Below, one piece after another: positions 13,321 through 26,997 of a stretch of 64,000 nt of DNA. The notes under the pieces were generated by a model. The model was not told the origin of the DNA. It did no database searches and worked only from the letters and a program-made list of their open reading frames with translations. The DNA comes from Sipunculus nudus (taxonomy: Eukaryota; Annelida; Sipuncula; Golfingiida; Sipunculidae). The first letter of the stretch is position 1; each line of letters starts with the position of its first letter. The stretch spans positions 14,840,241 through 14,904,240 of the forward strand of contig CM049318.1 in assembly GCA_026874595.1 (NCBI GenBank), read 5' to 3'. A program made the translations under genes and the position numbers.

Positions 13321-14858
13321 CAGGGAAAGAGCAGCAAAGGACGCTTAATGGATTCAACACCGTCATTGTTTTTATCATTACTTAGGGTAATACCTTTGTC
13401 ATAATTTGCCACGAAGTCATATAAGCATTTATCATGTAACAAATGTAAAAGTTTTAGTCTTTTTCTCATTTTCCACGGAGTGTTTTGGGTTTTTTTCATG
13501 GGCAAATAAGAGTATGGAAAAGAATGAGCATGCCTTTATATAGTGACTCTACTATGTTCCAGTCATATGCGTCCACCTGTTTGTTTTTTAAATAGTTTTT
13601 TTAATTTGATATTTTTCAATAATTCCACAGAAAACTGCACATCGAAATTATAACCTAATATGACAATTTAGAATCTTACAATAAATCTCCATTTTTTATT
13701 TCACAAGTCTATAGACAAACTATCGATACAGAAATAAAATCATCGACCCATATAAACCTCCCCTCTGTACCGGGGAATCGGTAGAAAGTGGTTACTGTGA
13801 CAATACAAATGTTGTTAGGGGAGGGACAGGAAGATTTGTACGCACAAAGCACATTACTTGGGTTCAGGGCAAAATAGTGATACTAGGCATGACTGAACAT
13901 TAGCTACTGGTACAACCAATGAAAGTGATGTGTCCAGAACACAGCATGCTGAATATGGATCACCATGACCTTGAGTTTAAACGTACAGGTAGCGCCACCA
14001 CCGTGACCTTAAACTTTGACCTTGTGGCCTGAATACCTATATGAATCTCCTCCTATTGATGGGCGAGCTGTATGTGCCTGATGGCAGAATTTGGTCACAT
14101 AGTTTGGCTTAAAATGTGTCCAAAAGCTTTTCAAACAAATGAGTCCTGTGACCATGGCCTTTGATCTTGTGATGTGAAAACTACAGCATTCTTCCCCCAT
14201 TAATTGTTGAGCCATATGTAATAGATGGAAGGTTAAGGGTGAAAAGGATGGCTTCAAATGCATCCACAACCTTTTCAAAGAAGTGGGTCCTGTGACCATG
14301 ACTTTTGACCCTGTTACCTCAAAATAATTTTGGTTCTTCCAATGTTGGTATGTGACCCATATGCAAAGATTTAAAGTTTTAGATGAATGATAATTTTATA
14401 ATTATAAGACTATAATAATTAATTCGGGGGGATGCAAACACGGCCCGTATCTCGAGGAATAGAAGTCGCAGTGACCTAATTTCAGGTTTCCAAGGACCTT
14501 TTTAGAACATAATGTATGATACTAGCCCTTACGGTTACGATTTTTGTCTCATAACGGACAGACGGACGGCCAAACGGCCGGACAGAAGGACGAGGGATGA
14601 TGACCCAGCACTTTTGTTCAGCATGACTGATAGTCAGCTGAGCTAAAAAAAAAACAAAAAAAAAAAAAACTAGACGACCTGAGGTCGAACGCTTGCCGGA
14701 AGTGACCGGAAATAAGACAGCGAAATAGATGGACAGTTACTAGGCAGACAGACAGGGAACATTTGGATCTGATCAAATGAAAAACCTCTATCATGAAAAA
14801 AACAGTAGCACATATGAATAAGGTCTTGCTGATTTTCAAAAGTCAAAGAGGAGTAGAC

Positions 14859-14889
<31 letters not shown>

Positions 14890-16900
14890 GAGACAGACAG
14901 ACGGATAGAGAGACATTAATAGTGTTATTATTAGTAGCCATCCTATACAGGACAATCCATTTTTGGACAGAAATAGAAATAATGGAAGTCCAACTGAATC
15001 CTTGGCAGTTCTCCTATTCTTGAGTGCTGGAAATAAGAAAAGCACTGAAAATGAAACTTGAAGAGTTGAACGTCCAGAATGCCGAAATGCAAGCGAAGCC
15101 GCGTTCGTGTTAGACAGAGACCCGACCTCTGGGTAAGGGAGACGTGACCTTTCATTCCTGGACAAATAGGTCGGCCTGAGGACATCTTCAAGTCTGATGA
15201 TGGCTTAAATTAGGGCTGTCCTTGAAGAAAAAAGGCAGTCGGTCAGCCTGCGTCCGGGAATTATAAAATTCCAAGAAGTCCTGCCCATCACGGATTAACT
15301 GTAATGTCCCCTTGGTGTAGGTTATCTGTAATGTGAAATTTAATATATTTTAAAAATTGGAATCTTTGGTTAAAAAAGGAGAGACTTTTAAGGAGTCTGA
15401 AGTGGTAAGTAATAAGATAAAAAAATTTGAGGCCCTAGTTCCGTGGTGGGTTAGGACTTGATATATAAAAATATATTCTGGCATGAGAGAGGGGTGCTGT
15501 CAATTTTTTTGGCGCCTGCCGCACGTTTGTGAATAAAACGGTACACTTGACACGGGCGCGATAGAAATTTAAGAGGAAAGGTAGTAATTCCAAGCCGTAG
15601 TTGAGTTGTTTTGACCCCAGAGTTTGCAGTCCTAGCTGAAATAGGCATGGGACGGGCTCTTTTTTAAACCCGGAACGCCAGAAGAGGCTGGAGATTGAAT
15701 GAAGGATTGGGCCATTTTTTTATCCGAAAAACCTGGGAATTGACAATTAAAAAAAATGACAGGGACCTTCTTAGCCCGTTCCAGCTCAGGGAACGGTCAT
15801 TAGAATATTGTCGGGAATCCATATTATCCTACCTGTGGGCTGGGACGGTCCAGAAAACCGCAATTATACGGGTATCCATAAAATTGTATGTCAATTTTTG
15901 TCATTAATAAATACATATACATCTATAACGCGGACAGCTGGAGAATTCGCGGAGAATTCATCATGATGATATTATTAAATGTGAGCAAAGGTACAACTTA
16001 TGTTTTGTATCATATTTCCTTAAGAACCTGTAAATTTGATATCCTGCATGGTTTTGTTACGGTTTGCACAGTAAACTGTTGAAAAAATATATAGTGTTTA
16101 GCGTTTTCGTCTGATGTAAGATCGGTAGTCAATGTTAGCTGGTGATCCAGATTGGTGTTAGTGGCAGTCCCACATTGTTTGCGCTGGTTATTATTTCGGT
16201 AATTTAACAGTGAATAAATGTCTTTAGAGTAATATAGTGGTAGATTTTAAATGATTTTAACGTGTAATTAAAAGTATCATTGCATATAAAATCTCTCCGT
16301 GAATTCTCCGGGAATTCCCCGCGTTTACATATAAACGCATTTACCAGCCGTATGAAAGTTTTTGTCCGCTTTCATAATGTTTGCCGTGCCCCGGACACAA
16401 ATTTAAGACGAGATGGACTAAACCCCGCCCCGGTAGGATTGTTTGGACTCTGAAGAAACGAACCCTCGCAGGAAATGCGGTGGGATGGGCTCTTTCTTAT
16501 TCGATGAACGCTCGAAAAGAGTGGTGAATGATTGAAAAAATAGGGTCATTTTCACTGTCATCTTGAATAACGGAATAAATATTTTTTTTTAAATTCATAG
16601 AGACTTGGTCATCCAATAACAGCAGAAAAAAATGTTCTTTCAAATGTTGTGTGGTGTCCATTGTACCCTCGCCCACCGCCGGGATCCAAAGAGAAGCCTG
16701 GATTTTACTGCAAAAAAACACAACCACCCCCCCCCCCAAAAAAAAAAAACAAAAACAAAAAAACTTTTATTCATTTTATTTTTATTTTCTATTACTGGAT
16801 GTAGTTGAATATCATGGTTTATTTATAAAAAAATAAGATGCAATTCATTGGATGAAAAGAGATTTTATTAAATATATTGATACATGTTTATAACAGTTTG
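13321..16900. other. Host 3' flank and repeats, no gene seen
   Basis: After the receptor stop there are two AATAAA signals, then AT-rich sequence, repeat copies at 14.0-14.34 kb and a (CAGA)n run near 14850-14905. Two diverged ~300-bp copies lie at about 15.43-15.75 and 16.35-16.62 kb, sharing ggacgggctctt/ggatgggctctt and attgaatgaaggattg-like phrases. The motif actagacgacc(t)...aggtcgaacgcttgccgg at about 14670 recurs at 22684, marking a dispersed family. Confidence 0.55.
14000..14340. repeat. Reverse-orientation copies of the 145-bp repeat
   Basis: Two units carry the complement of the gtcacaggaccc motif (gggtcctgtgaccatg, gagtcctgtgaccatg) at about 14131 and 14286, with the associated caaccttttcaaagaag block. 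Same family as 118-560. Confidence 0.7.
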
Positions 16901-16924
16901 ATATTTGATTTTTTTAAAATTTAT

Positions 16925-19070
16925 AGACAGACAATTTGTTACCTCAAATCTGTACTCATGGTCCAACATGCATGTATTTGGTGTTCTCAGGCCCATTTTA
17001 GGGTGTATATCCATGATAACAAGATAATATTACCTTGTTCCCACCAGCAAACATTTCAAGCCCCCAGAAAGCTGATTTCAGCTGAGGAATTATGGCTTAT
17101 TATACACAGGCAAATAGTGTTTTGGACCACCTCATCTCCACCAGACTCATCACACACACCTGCTTTGGCTATCATTGCAATCCATTTACACCCACTGGCT
17201 GAAATCTCAAAGCATTTGGTTCAAATCCCTCAGAAAAAAAATTAGGGCCAGTTTGAATTTCCAAATCTGGACACAGTGGACATAGTGATATACAGAGAAA
17301 ATCCATTTTTTCCCCTCAAATCTGTACTGATGGTCCCACAAACCTGGTTTTGGTGTCATTAGGCCCAGTTTAGGGTGTATATACAGGGAAACAAGATAAT
17401 ATTACACTGTTCCCACAAACAAAAATTTCATGCCCCCAGAAACCTGATTTCTGGCCAGTTTATGCTTATACACAGTCAAATAGGTTCTGGCCCCCCTCAT
17501 CTCCACAAAACTCAACACACACTCCTGGTTTGGGAATCATTGCAATCCATTTACACCCACTGGCTGGCATCACCAAGCATTTGGCTCAACTCCCTCAGAA
17601 AAAAAATTAGGGCCAGTTTGAATTTCCAATTCTGGACACAGTGAACATAGTGATATACAGGGAAAATCCATTTTTTCACCTCAAATCTGTAATGATGGTC
17701 CCTAAAACATGGTTTAGGTGTCATTAGGCCCAATTCAAGGTGTATATACAGGGAAACAAGATAATATTACCCTGCTGACACAAACAATAATTTCAAGCCC
17801 CCAGAAACCTGATTTCAGGCCAGTTTATGCTTATACACAGTCAGATAAGTTCTGGCCCCCCTCATCTCCACAAAACTCAACACACACACCTGGTTTGGTA
17901 TCATTGCAATCCATTTACACCCACTGGCTGGTATCTCAAAGCATTTGGCTCAACTCCCTCAGAAAAAAAATTAGGGCCAGTTTGAATTTCCAAATCTGGA
18001 CACAGTGAACATAGTGATATACAGAGAAAATCCATTTTTCCCCCTCAAATCTGTACTGATGGTCCCACAAACCTGGTTTTGGTGTCATTAGGCCCAGTTT
18101 AGGGTGTATATACAGGGAAACAAGATAATATTACCCTGTTCCCACAAACAAAAATTCCATGCCCCCAGAAACCTGATTTCAGGCCAGTTTATGCTTATAC
18201 ACAGTCAAATAGGTTCTGGCCCCCCTCATCTCCACAAAACTCAACACACACTCCTGGTTTGGGAATCATTGCAATCCATTTACACCCACTGGCTGGCATC
18301 ACCAAGCATTTGGCTCAACTCCCTCAGAAAAAAAATTAGGGCCTGTTTGAATTTCCAATTCTGGACACAGTGAACATAGTGATATACAGGGAAAATCCAT
18401 TTTTTCACCTCAAATCTGTAATGATGGTCCCTAAAACATGGTTTAGGTGTCATTAGGCCCAATTCAAGGTGTATATACAGGGAAACAAGATAATATTACC
18501 CTGCTGACACAAACAAGAATTTCAAGCCCCCAGAAACCTGATTTCAGGCCAGTTTATGCTTATACACAGTCAGATAAGTTCTGGCCCCCCTCATCTCCAC
18601 AAAAATCAACACACACTCCTGGTTTGGGAATCATTGCAATCCATTTACACCCACTGGCTGGTATCTCAAAGCATTTGGCTCAACTCCCTCAGAAAAAAAA
18701 TTAGGGCCAGTTTGAATTTCCAAATCTGGACACAGTGAACATAGTGATATACAGAGAAAATCCATTTTTCCCCCTCAAATCTGTACTGATGGTCCCACAA
18801 ACCTGGTTTTGGTGTCATTAGGCCCAGTTTAGGGTGTATATACAGGGAAACAAGATAATATTACCCTGTTCCCACAAACAAAAATTCCATGCCCCCAGAA
18901 ACCTGATTTCAGGCCAGTTTATGCTTATACACAGTCAAACAGGTTTTGGCCCCCTTCATCTCCACCAGACTCTTCACAAACACCTGGTTTGGGTTTCATT
19001 GCAATCCATTCACACCCACTGGCTGGCATCTCCAAGCATATAGCTCAACTTCTTCAGAAAAAAAAATATA
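16925..19070. repeat. Satellite array, 365-bp monomer in 730-bp dimers
   Basis: The phrase ctcaaatctgta(c/a)tgatggtcc recurs at about 17318, 17682, 18046, 18410 and 18775, a period of 364-365 bp. Alternate units are more alike: odd units have cccacaaacctggttttgg and even units ccctaaaacatggtttagg, so the true period is a ~729-bp dimer. The edges at 16925 and 19070 are more diverged. All ORFs here are repeat shadows, seen as identical peptides 729 nt apart. Confidence 0.9.
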
Positions 19071-19267
19071 GACCACTTTAAAGTTTATCAAATCTGGTCA
19101 GTGGTTTATGCAGAAATCAATTGTTCTGATCTCAAATCTGAAATAGTGGTCATAGAACATTGGTTGGTTCTTGTATGATTTTATTCAATTTACAATCAAT
19201 ATGCAGGAAAACCTGGCATTTTATTTTACTTCAATACACCAACAATAAACAATCTAAGGACAAGTGA

Positions 19268-19465
19268 ACAGGCTACCATACATATCTTAGGGAAAGGAAA
19301 ACAGCAAAGGTTGATTACATTGAGGACACATGGCAACCAGGTGGTTGGCGCTGGTCTGTGAAGCTTACGAAGCAGCAATCAAAGGAAGACGATAACAACA
19401 CAATAGAAGTCTTCTTCATGGGCCATCGCACACCCATAGAACATGGCTCCAACTGTCAAGTGTAA
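19268..19465 (+). pseudogene. Possible coding fragment of unknown origin
   Basis: One frame is open for about 65 codons to a TAA at 19463-19465. It reads as a plausible protein end, with tryptophans in DTWQPGGWRW and a run VFFMGHRTP. No methionine start lies in the open frame. It sits just after the satellite array. I do not recognise the family. It may be a transposon-derived exon or the 3' end of a decayed gene. Confidence 0.3.
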
Positions 19466-20881
19466 TGCCCCTGCCGACATTTACTATCACATACTGCCGC
19501 CACTTATGGTCACGGCAATAGGATGTACTTTTTTATTTGAAGAAAAAACGATCCCAGATTTGACGAAACTTACAATATAAACACATAATGTGACCGAGAG
19601 TGTTAGACGCTATCGAATGCTGAAAACTAAAGGTCTTCAGCATTAAAATAACAGAATTATAGGCGTATCTTTGAATGGTCCCATGTTCTCGTTTGACAAG
19701 AAATGATGCGAGATATGACGAGATATTCAATTTTGTCACTTCAAACTAGTCAAGTGAATCTTGAACAATAGAAAAATAAAATCTCTGGCATTAAAATGAC
19801 AGAGATATAGACATTTGTTCGAATTCTCGAATATTCTCGTTTGGCGGGAGATGGTACGAGATGTGGCGAGATATAAGTTATTATCCTGTTAAGCTCCCAA
19901 AACGCAACAAAATGCTGAAAACTGCTCCTCTTTAGCCGAAAAGGTGACCAAGTTATATGCATTTCTGTGAAATCTCGTAATTTCTCGTTTGACGGAAAAC
20001 AGAGCGAGATTCTACGAGACTTGCAATTAACTGCATTAGTGGCAAGGGAATGCTACCTCATGCAGAAAACTAGACACTTGTAGTATAAATATTAACAGAG
20101 ATAGAAGCAAAAAACTTATTATTTTCAGATTGCCAAGTTTTACCCCAAAATTTGGTTACCATGGTAACAGCAGCGCAAAGCTACATGTACGCAGGAATAA
20201 GCCGACGATCCTAGTTTCAGATAAGACATTAAACATTGTGCCACGTTTAATATTTTTTTTGGTATTGCAGAAAAATGGTAAGTTGCAATGTTTCCAGTAC
20301 CACGCCCCCTGGTGGCTAATTTCAAAAAATGAAAAAACAAGTTCGAGATAATACAGAAAAACAGAAAATATGTCACTTTTAGAACCTTAGCTGTAAAACT
20401 GCCACCTCTAAATCGTTTTTAATGAAATCTCGAAAAGTCTCATTTGACGACAAATGGCACGAGATTTTGCGAGACTCCCGTTAATTTACCATAGAGCATA
20501 TTAAATGCTACGCATTGCAAAAAACTAGACCTCTCTAACTTAAATAATGAGAAATTTGGAGGGAAATTTTCGAATTTTCTGAATTTCCCCCAAAAATACG
20601 TTACCATGGTAACCATTGACCGGAAAAATTTGCCAGCACTTGGAAAGCTGACATAGTGAGGAATAAAATGAGCTACAGATTATGCGGCTACGATTATTAT
20701 TGACAAAGATATGAAGAAAGTAAAAATTTTAGGTTTTTTGGTGACCCTGACCTTGACCTTTGACCGATCATGACCAAAAACAATAGGCTCCGAGGAGAAC
20801 CAATCTTACACTTGATGCATAAGTTTCAGAGCGATTGCTTAAAAACTCTGGCCTGTAGCGCGTGTACATACAGACAAACAA

Positions 20882-20920
<39 letters not shown>

Positions 20921-20994
20921 AACAAACAAACAAACAAACAAACAAACAAACATACGCGGGTGATCAACATGCTTGCGAAAATCGAAGATTTCCG

Positions 20995-21205
20995 GGAAGC
21001 AACAAACAGACAAACAGACATACGCAACTGAGTAATATGCTTGCCGAAATCTTTGATTCCGGCAAGCAACAAACAGACAAACAGACATACGCAACTGAGT
21101 AATATGCTTGCCGAAATCTTTGATTCCAGCAAGCAACAAACAGACAAACAGACATACGCAACTGAGCAATATGCTTGCCGAAATCGAAGATTTCCGGCAA
21201 GCAAT
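20995..21205. repeat. ~70-bp tandem unit with a hairpin
   Basis: Three units carry caaacagacatacgcaactgag, then an inverted pair gcttgccgaaatc / gattccggcaagc separated by a few bases. The same unit occurs singly at about 24955-25015 and doubled at about 27000-27145. Each can form a stem with gcttgccg paired to cggcaagc. Confidence 0.8.
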
Positions 21206-21589
21206 AAAGTTGTGACTGTGCCTCCAACATGTATGATAATAGACAGGGCCTGGAAAGGCCGTCACGCACCGCTGCACACGCCGGCCGCCCACCGTAGGGA
21301 CCCTGCCGGCACTTGCGGCGACGGCACGTGACTTCGTGGTTTGGTGAAACACGGCGCGAGATTTGACGAGACTTACAATGCGACCCCTGAATGTGACTGC
21401 GAGTGTCCGACGCTATCCGGCGCTGCAGACCATGTGTCTGTGGCGTAAATATGACAGAATTATAGGCATTTCTTTGAATGGTCACGTGTTCTCGTTTCAC
21501 GAGAAACGGTGCGAGATATGACGAGACTTGCGATTGAATGACTAAGAACTAGACGGATGCTGTCTAACGCCGAAAACCAGACCTTTCTA

Positions 21590-22680
21590 TGGCAAATATC
21601 AACAGAGATAGAAGCAGGTAAACTTCGTATTTTCAAGTTGTCACGTTTTACCCCAAAATTTGGTAACCATGGTAACGGCAGTTCAAAGCTACATGTGCGG
21701 AGGAATAAGCCAATGTTCCTACTTCCAGATACCACAAAAAAAATGGTGTCACGTTTAATATTTTTTGAGATATTGCAGAAAAATGATATGTTACAGTGTT
21801 TCAGGTACCACGCCCCCTGGTGGCTATTTCCAAAAAATGAAAAACTGATTTCGAGATATTTATAAATAACACAAAATATATCAATTTCAAAGCCATTGTT
21901 AAAAAAATGCAACCTGTAGGTCATATTTAATGAAATCTCGAAGACTCTCGTTTGACGAGAAACGGTGCGAGATTTTGCAAGATTTTTGATTGGACCACCG
22001 AGAACTCACCAAGGGCTACAAGATGCAAAAAAAATGACCTCTCCAGCATAAAAACTGACAGAGTTAGAAGCTGAAAACTGCATATAGTCATTATTCAAAA
22101 GTTTTACCCCAAAAGTAGAGAAATCTGGCAATAGCGCACTTTGGCACCTATGCGCAAAAATAAGCCCATGGACCCCAGTTGAAGGTGCTGTGATGGAAAT
22201 GGCCCAATGTTTAATAGTTCTGGAGGTATAGCACCAAAACAAATGTTCATGTTTTTTCATCTGCAACGCCCCCTGGCGGCCATTTCCAAAATCTGAAAAA
22301 ACAATTTCGAGATATTCTTGTGTTACATAAAATAACTCAGAATCAGTACGATTGCTGCAAATTTGAAAAATATCACGAAATTCCATGATTTCTCCCCAAA
22401 ATTGCGTAACCATGGTAACAGCAAATTTAAGTTAGCTACATGTCAAAAGAAAGGCCGGGTGATGACGAAAAAAATGAGCTATTGCAGAAGTGGATAAGCC
22501 TATTTATGGCGAAGTTATAGCGCAAAAACCGTTAACCATACCTGTCGTGACCTTGACCTTTGACCTTTGACCTATTTTAACCAAAAACAATAGGGCACCT
22601 AGAAATTATGTTTTTCATCATCCCTGCAAGTTTCAAGGTGATTGTGGCAAAATTGTGGCCAGGAGAGTGCAGACAAACAA
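21590..22680. repeat. Duplicated ~1.1-kb block, copy A
   Basis: Nearly identical to 25910-26997, apart from scattered substitutions, with the highest identity from about 21775 onward. It contains the aaccatggtaac motif, the cgccccctgg block and ends in the tgacctttgacct block. Confidence 0.85.
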
Positions 22681-24933
22681 ACAAACTAGACGACCATAGG
22701 TCGAACGCTTGCCGGAAATCGGAAGTGAAACACAGACGGACAGACAGAACATTTTGTCGGTTTTCTATCAATGGAATGACTCTCAGGGCCATTGCTGAGA
22801 ATATGTGGCCAGTAGAATGACATATGAGACAAAAGAACAGGCAAGCAGACAAAGCCGACAAAAAAAGACGAACAGACAGACATACTGACTTTGTGAGACA
22901 AGATTGACACCAGATGACTTAACCTAGTTATGGAGAAGATTCAAAGGAAGAAAATGAGTTATAATTTATGTAATTTAGATTAATAGTTTTGGAGGTATGG
23001 CGAATTAATGATATACTTGGGAGGTTCGACTGTAGCGCCCTCTAGCGGACATATTCCAAAAACGACAAACGCGTTTCGTATTATTAGAGTATGACATGAG
23101 ATGTCCCAGTTTCAAAAGGGTTCCGTCAAAGCTGTGGCCTGTAGAATGCTATATGTAAGGCGTAAGAACCAGCAAGCAGGCGACTTTGAGGATAACGGAC
23201 AAACAGATGGACACACTGAGAAAGTGACAGAAGATTGAAACCACATGCCTTAATCAGGTTATGGAGAAGACTCAAAGGAAGAAAATAAGCTATAGTTTAT
23301 GTAACTGAGGCTTTGGGTGTAGAGATATGGCCAATACAATGGTATGTGTGTGAGGGTTGTGTGCAGCGCCCACTAGTGGCCATATCCGGAAAATGAAAAA
23401 TTTATTTCGAGATATTAGTGTAAGACATAAGGTGTAATAGTTTCAAAAGGATTCCATCAAAACTGTGGCCTATAGAATGCTATATGTAAGACGCAAGAAC
23501 CAGCAAGCAGGCGAATTTGAGAACAACTGACAAACAGACAGACACACTGACAAAGTGACTCGAGATTAAGTCCAGATGGCTACTCCAAGGTATGCAGACG
23601 ACTCAAAGGAAGAAAAAAGCTACAGTTTATATAACTGAGGTTTATAGTTTTGGAGATATTGCCAAAGCATGATATGTTGGGAGAGGTTCGAATTCAGCGC
23701 CCCCTAGCGGCCATATCCAGAAAATGAAAAATTGGTTTCGAGATATTAGTGTAAGACTTAAGATGTAATAGTTTCAAAAGGATTCTTTCAAAACTGTGAG
23801 CTGTAGAATGCTATATGTGAGACGCAAGAGCAAGCAGGCGAATTTGAGGACAACGATTAAACAGACAGACACACTGACAAAGTGACACAAAATTGTGACC
23901 AGATGACTACACCAGGTTATGGAGAAGACTCAGAGGAAGAAAATAAGCTATAGTTTATGTAATTGAGGCTTATAATTTTGGAGATATGGCCAAAATATAT
24001 GATGTTGGGGAGGTTCGCATCCAGCGCCCCCTAGCGGCCCTATCCATAAAAATGAAAAAAACAAATTTGAAATACGAGGGTAAGACTTGAAATATATCAG
24101 TTTTAAAAAAATTCCTGCAAAACTGTGGCCTCCAGGGCAAGATTAATGAAATCTCGAAATATCTCGTTTGATGAGCTATCTTACGAGATATTGCCAGACT
24201 TTTAATAAAATCATGTAGTATTAAACGAATGCAACCTAATGGAAAAAAACTAGACCTCTCTAGCATTAAAACTGACAAATTAGTCCATTGATTTTCAAAT
24301 ATGATAATTTTCCCCCGAAAATGTGTTACCATGGAAACGGCAAATTTGAGTCAAGTACCCACCAGAAGAAAGGCCATTGGATGACGATTAAAATGAGCTA
24401 TAGTTCAAGTAGATACGACTAACAGTTACAAAGATATGAAGAAAAACCTGTTTGTATACTTTTGATGACCTCGACCTTGACCTTTGACCTATTTGGGCCA
24501 AAAACAATAGGGCACCTAGAATTTTGGTTGCCCATCATATCTGAAAGTTTCAAGGTGATTGTGGCAAAATTGTGGGCAGGAGAGTGCTAAATGTCAGAAA
24601 GAACAACAAGGCCGTTGACAAAATTGACAACAACCCTGAAACAGACAGACATACTGACAAGGTGACACAAGGCCAACAAAGGTTGATCATACCAGGATAT
24701 GGGCAATGGAAAGACGAACAAAATGGGGTAAGAATGAGGTTGATACGACAATTTTTGACCAAGTTATGAGGAAAATAAGGTTTCGAGGATTTTCGATGGC
24801 CTTGACCTTGACCTTTAACCTATTTTAACCAAAAACAATCGGGCACCTAGAAATTCTCCATCATCTCTGAAAGTTTCAAGGTGATTGTGGCATAAAATTG
24901 TGGCCAGGACAGTGCAGACAAACAAACCAACAA

Positions 24934-24964
<31 letters not shown>

Positions 24965-25909
24965 TACGCAACTGACCAACATGCTTGCCGAAATCTTTGA
25001 ATTCGGCAAGCAACAAACTAGCTGCAAAAGTCGCCGTGTTATCAGCATTTACGTGAAATCATGTTTTTTTCTCGCTTGACGAGATATAGTACGAGATTTG
25101 GCAAGACGAGCAGTTTTATTATGTCAAGACGGCCAAACGTTACGAAACGGCGAAAACTAGATCCGTCTAGCTGTAAAAGTCGCCGAGTTATAAGCATTTC
25201 CGTGTACTCTCGTGTTTTCTCGTTTGACGAGATATGGTGCAGGATTTGGCCAGTCTTGTAGATTTGTCATATCAAACTCTCTAAATGTTATGAAATGGCG
25301 AAAACTACATCTGTCTAGCTGTAAAAGTTGCCGAGTTATTAGCATTTCTGTGAAATCTCCTTTTTTATCGTTTGACGAGATATGGTGCGAGATTTGGCCA
25401 GTCTTGCAGGTTTGTCATGTCAAGCCGTCCAAATGTTAATGAATGCCAAAAATTAGACCTGTCTAGCCGTGAAAGTCGCCGACTTATATGCATTTCTGTG
25501 AAATCTCGTTTTTCCACAATTGACCAGATGTAGTGCGAGATTTCGCCAAGTATCGCAGTTTTACTATGTCAAGTTGGCCAAATGTTACCAAATGCCAAAA
25601 ACTAGACCTGAGTAGCTGTAAAAGTCGCCTAGTTATAAACATTTCCATGATATCTCGTTTTTTCCTCGCTTGACGAGATATGGTGCGAGATTTGGCCTGA
25701 TTTCTTTTCTGGCGTGTCAAGCTGGTCATATGTTATGAAATGCCGAAAACTAGACCTGTGTAGCTGTAAAAGTCGCCGAGTTATAAGCATTTCCGTGAAA
25801 TCTCGTTTTTTCTCGTTTGACGAAAAACCGAGCGAAATTTGACGAGACTTGCAATTGAATGACTTAGAACCAAGGGGAAGCAGCCTTATGCAAAAAACTA
25901 GACCCTTGA

Positions 25910-26997
25910 AACATAAATATTAACCGAGATAGAAGCCAAAAACTGCATATTTTCAGATCGTCAAGTTTAACCCACAAATTTGGTAACCATGGTAACGGCA
26001 GCACAAAGCTACATGTGCGGAGGAATAAGCCAATGTTCCTAGTTTAAGATACAACGATAAAAATTGTGCCATGTTTAAAATTATTTTAGATATTGCAGAA
26101 AAATGATATGTTACAGTGTTTCAGGTACCACGCCCCCTGGTGGCTATTTTCAAAAAATGAAAATCTGATTTCGAGATATTTATAAATAACACAAAATATA
26201 TCAATTTCAAAGCCATTGTTAAAAAAATGCAACCTGTAGGTCATATTTAATGAAATCTCGAAGACTCTCGTTTGACGAGAAACGGTGCGAGATTTTGCAA
26301 GATTTTTGATTGGATCACCGAGAGCTCACCAAGGGCTACAAGATGGAAAAAAATTGAACTCTCCAGCATAAAAACTGACAGAGTTAGAAGCTGAAAACTG
26401 CATATTTTCAAAATTCAAAAGTTTTACCCCAAAAATAGAGAAATCTGGCAATAGCGCACTTTGGCACCTATGCGCAAAAATAAGCCCATGGACCCCAGTT
26501 GAAGGTGCTGTTATTGAAATGGCCCAATGTTTAATAGTTCTGGAGGTATAGCACCAAAACAAATTTTCATGTTTTTTCATCTGCAACGCCCCCTGGCGGC
26601 CATTTCCAAAATCTGAAAGAACAATTTCGAGATATTCTTGTGTTACATAAAATATCTCAGAATCAGTACGTTTGCTGCAAATTTGAAAAATATCAGGAAA
26701 TTCCATGATTTCTCCCCAAAATTGCGTAACCATGGTAACAGCAAATTTAAGTAAGCTACATGTCAAAAGAAAGGCCAGGTGATGACGAAAAAAATGAGCT
26801 ATTGCAGAAGTGGATAAAACTATTTATGGCGAAGTTATAGTGCAAAAACCGTTAACCATACCTGTCGTGACCTTGACCTTGACCTTTGACCTATTTTAAC
26901 CAAAAACAATAGGGCACCTAGAAATTATGTTTTTCATCATCGCTGTAAGTTTCAAGGTGATTGTGGCAAAATTGTGGCCAGGAGAGTGCAGACAAAT
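25910..26997. repeat. Duplicated ~1.1-kb block, copy B
   Basis: Partner of 21590-22680 in the same orientation, offset by about 4.32 kb. This indicates a recent local segmental duplication within the repeat array. Confidence 0.85.

Noticed and set aside
17375-18740. Repeated plus-strand ORFs of 85-96 codons
   Set aside because: Identical peptides recur every 729 nt because they translate the satellite; not genes.
20995-21205. CRISPR-like array of short repeats and spacers
   Set aside because: Eukaryotic context, spacers are themselves repeated, and units contain simple-sequence runs.
20768-21500. Minus-strand ORFs of 121-194 codons rich in VCLFVCL/SVCLSVCL
   Set aside because: Translations of (CAGA)n and (CAAA)n runs and the 70-bp hairpin unit; no start context or domain.
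22006-22413. 135-codon minus ORF, also at 26326-26766 (146 codons)
   Set aside because: Both copies lie in the duplicated repeat block and follow the repeat; the two versions differ by substitutions without a coding pattern I can detect. Kept as repeat.
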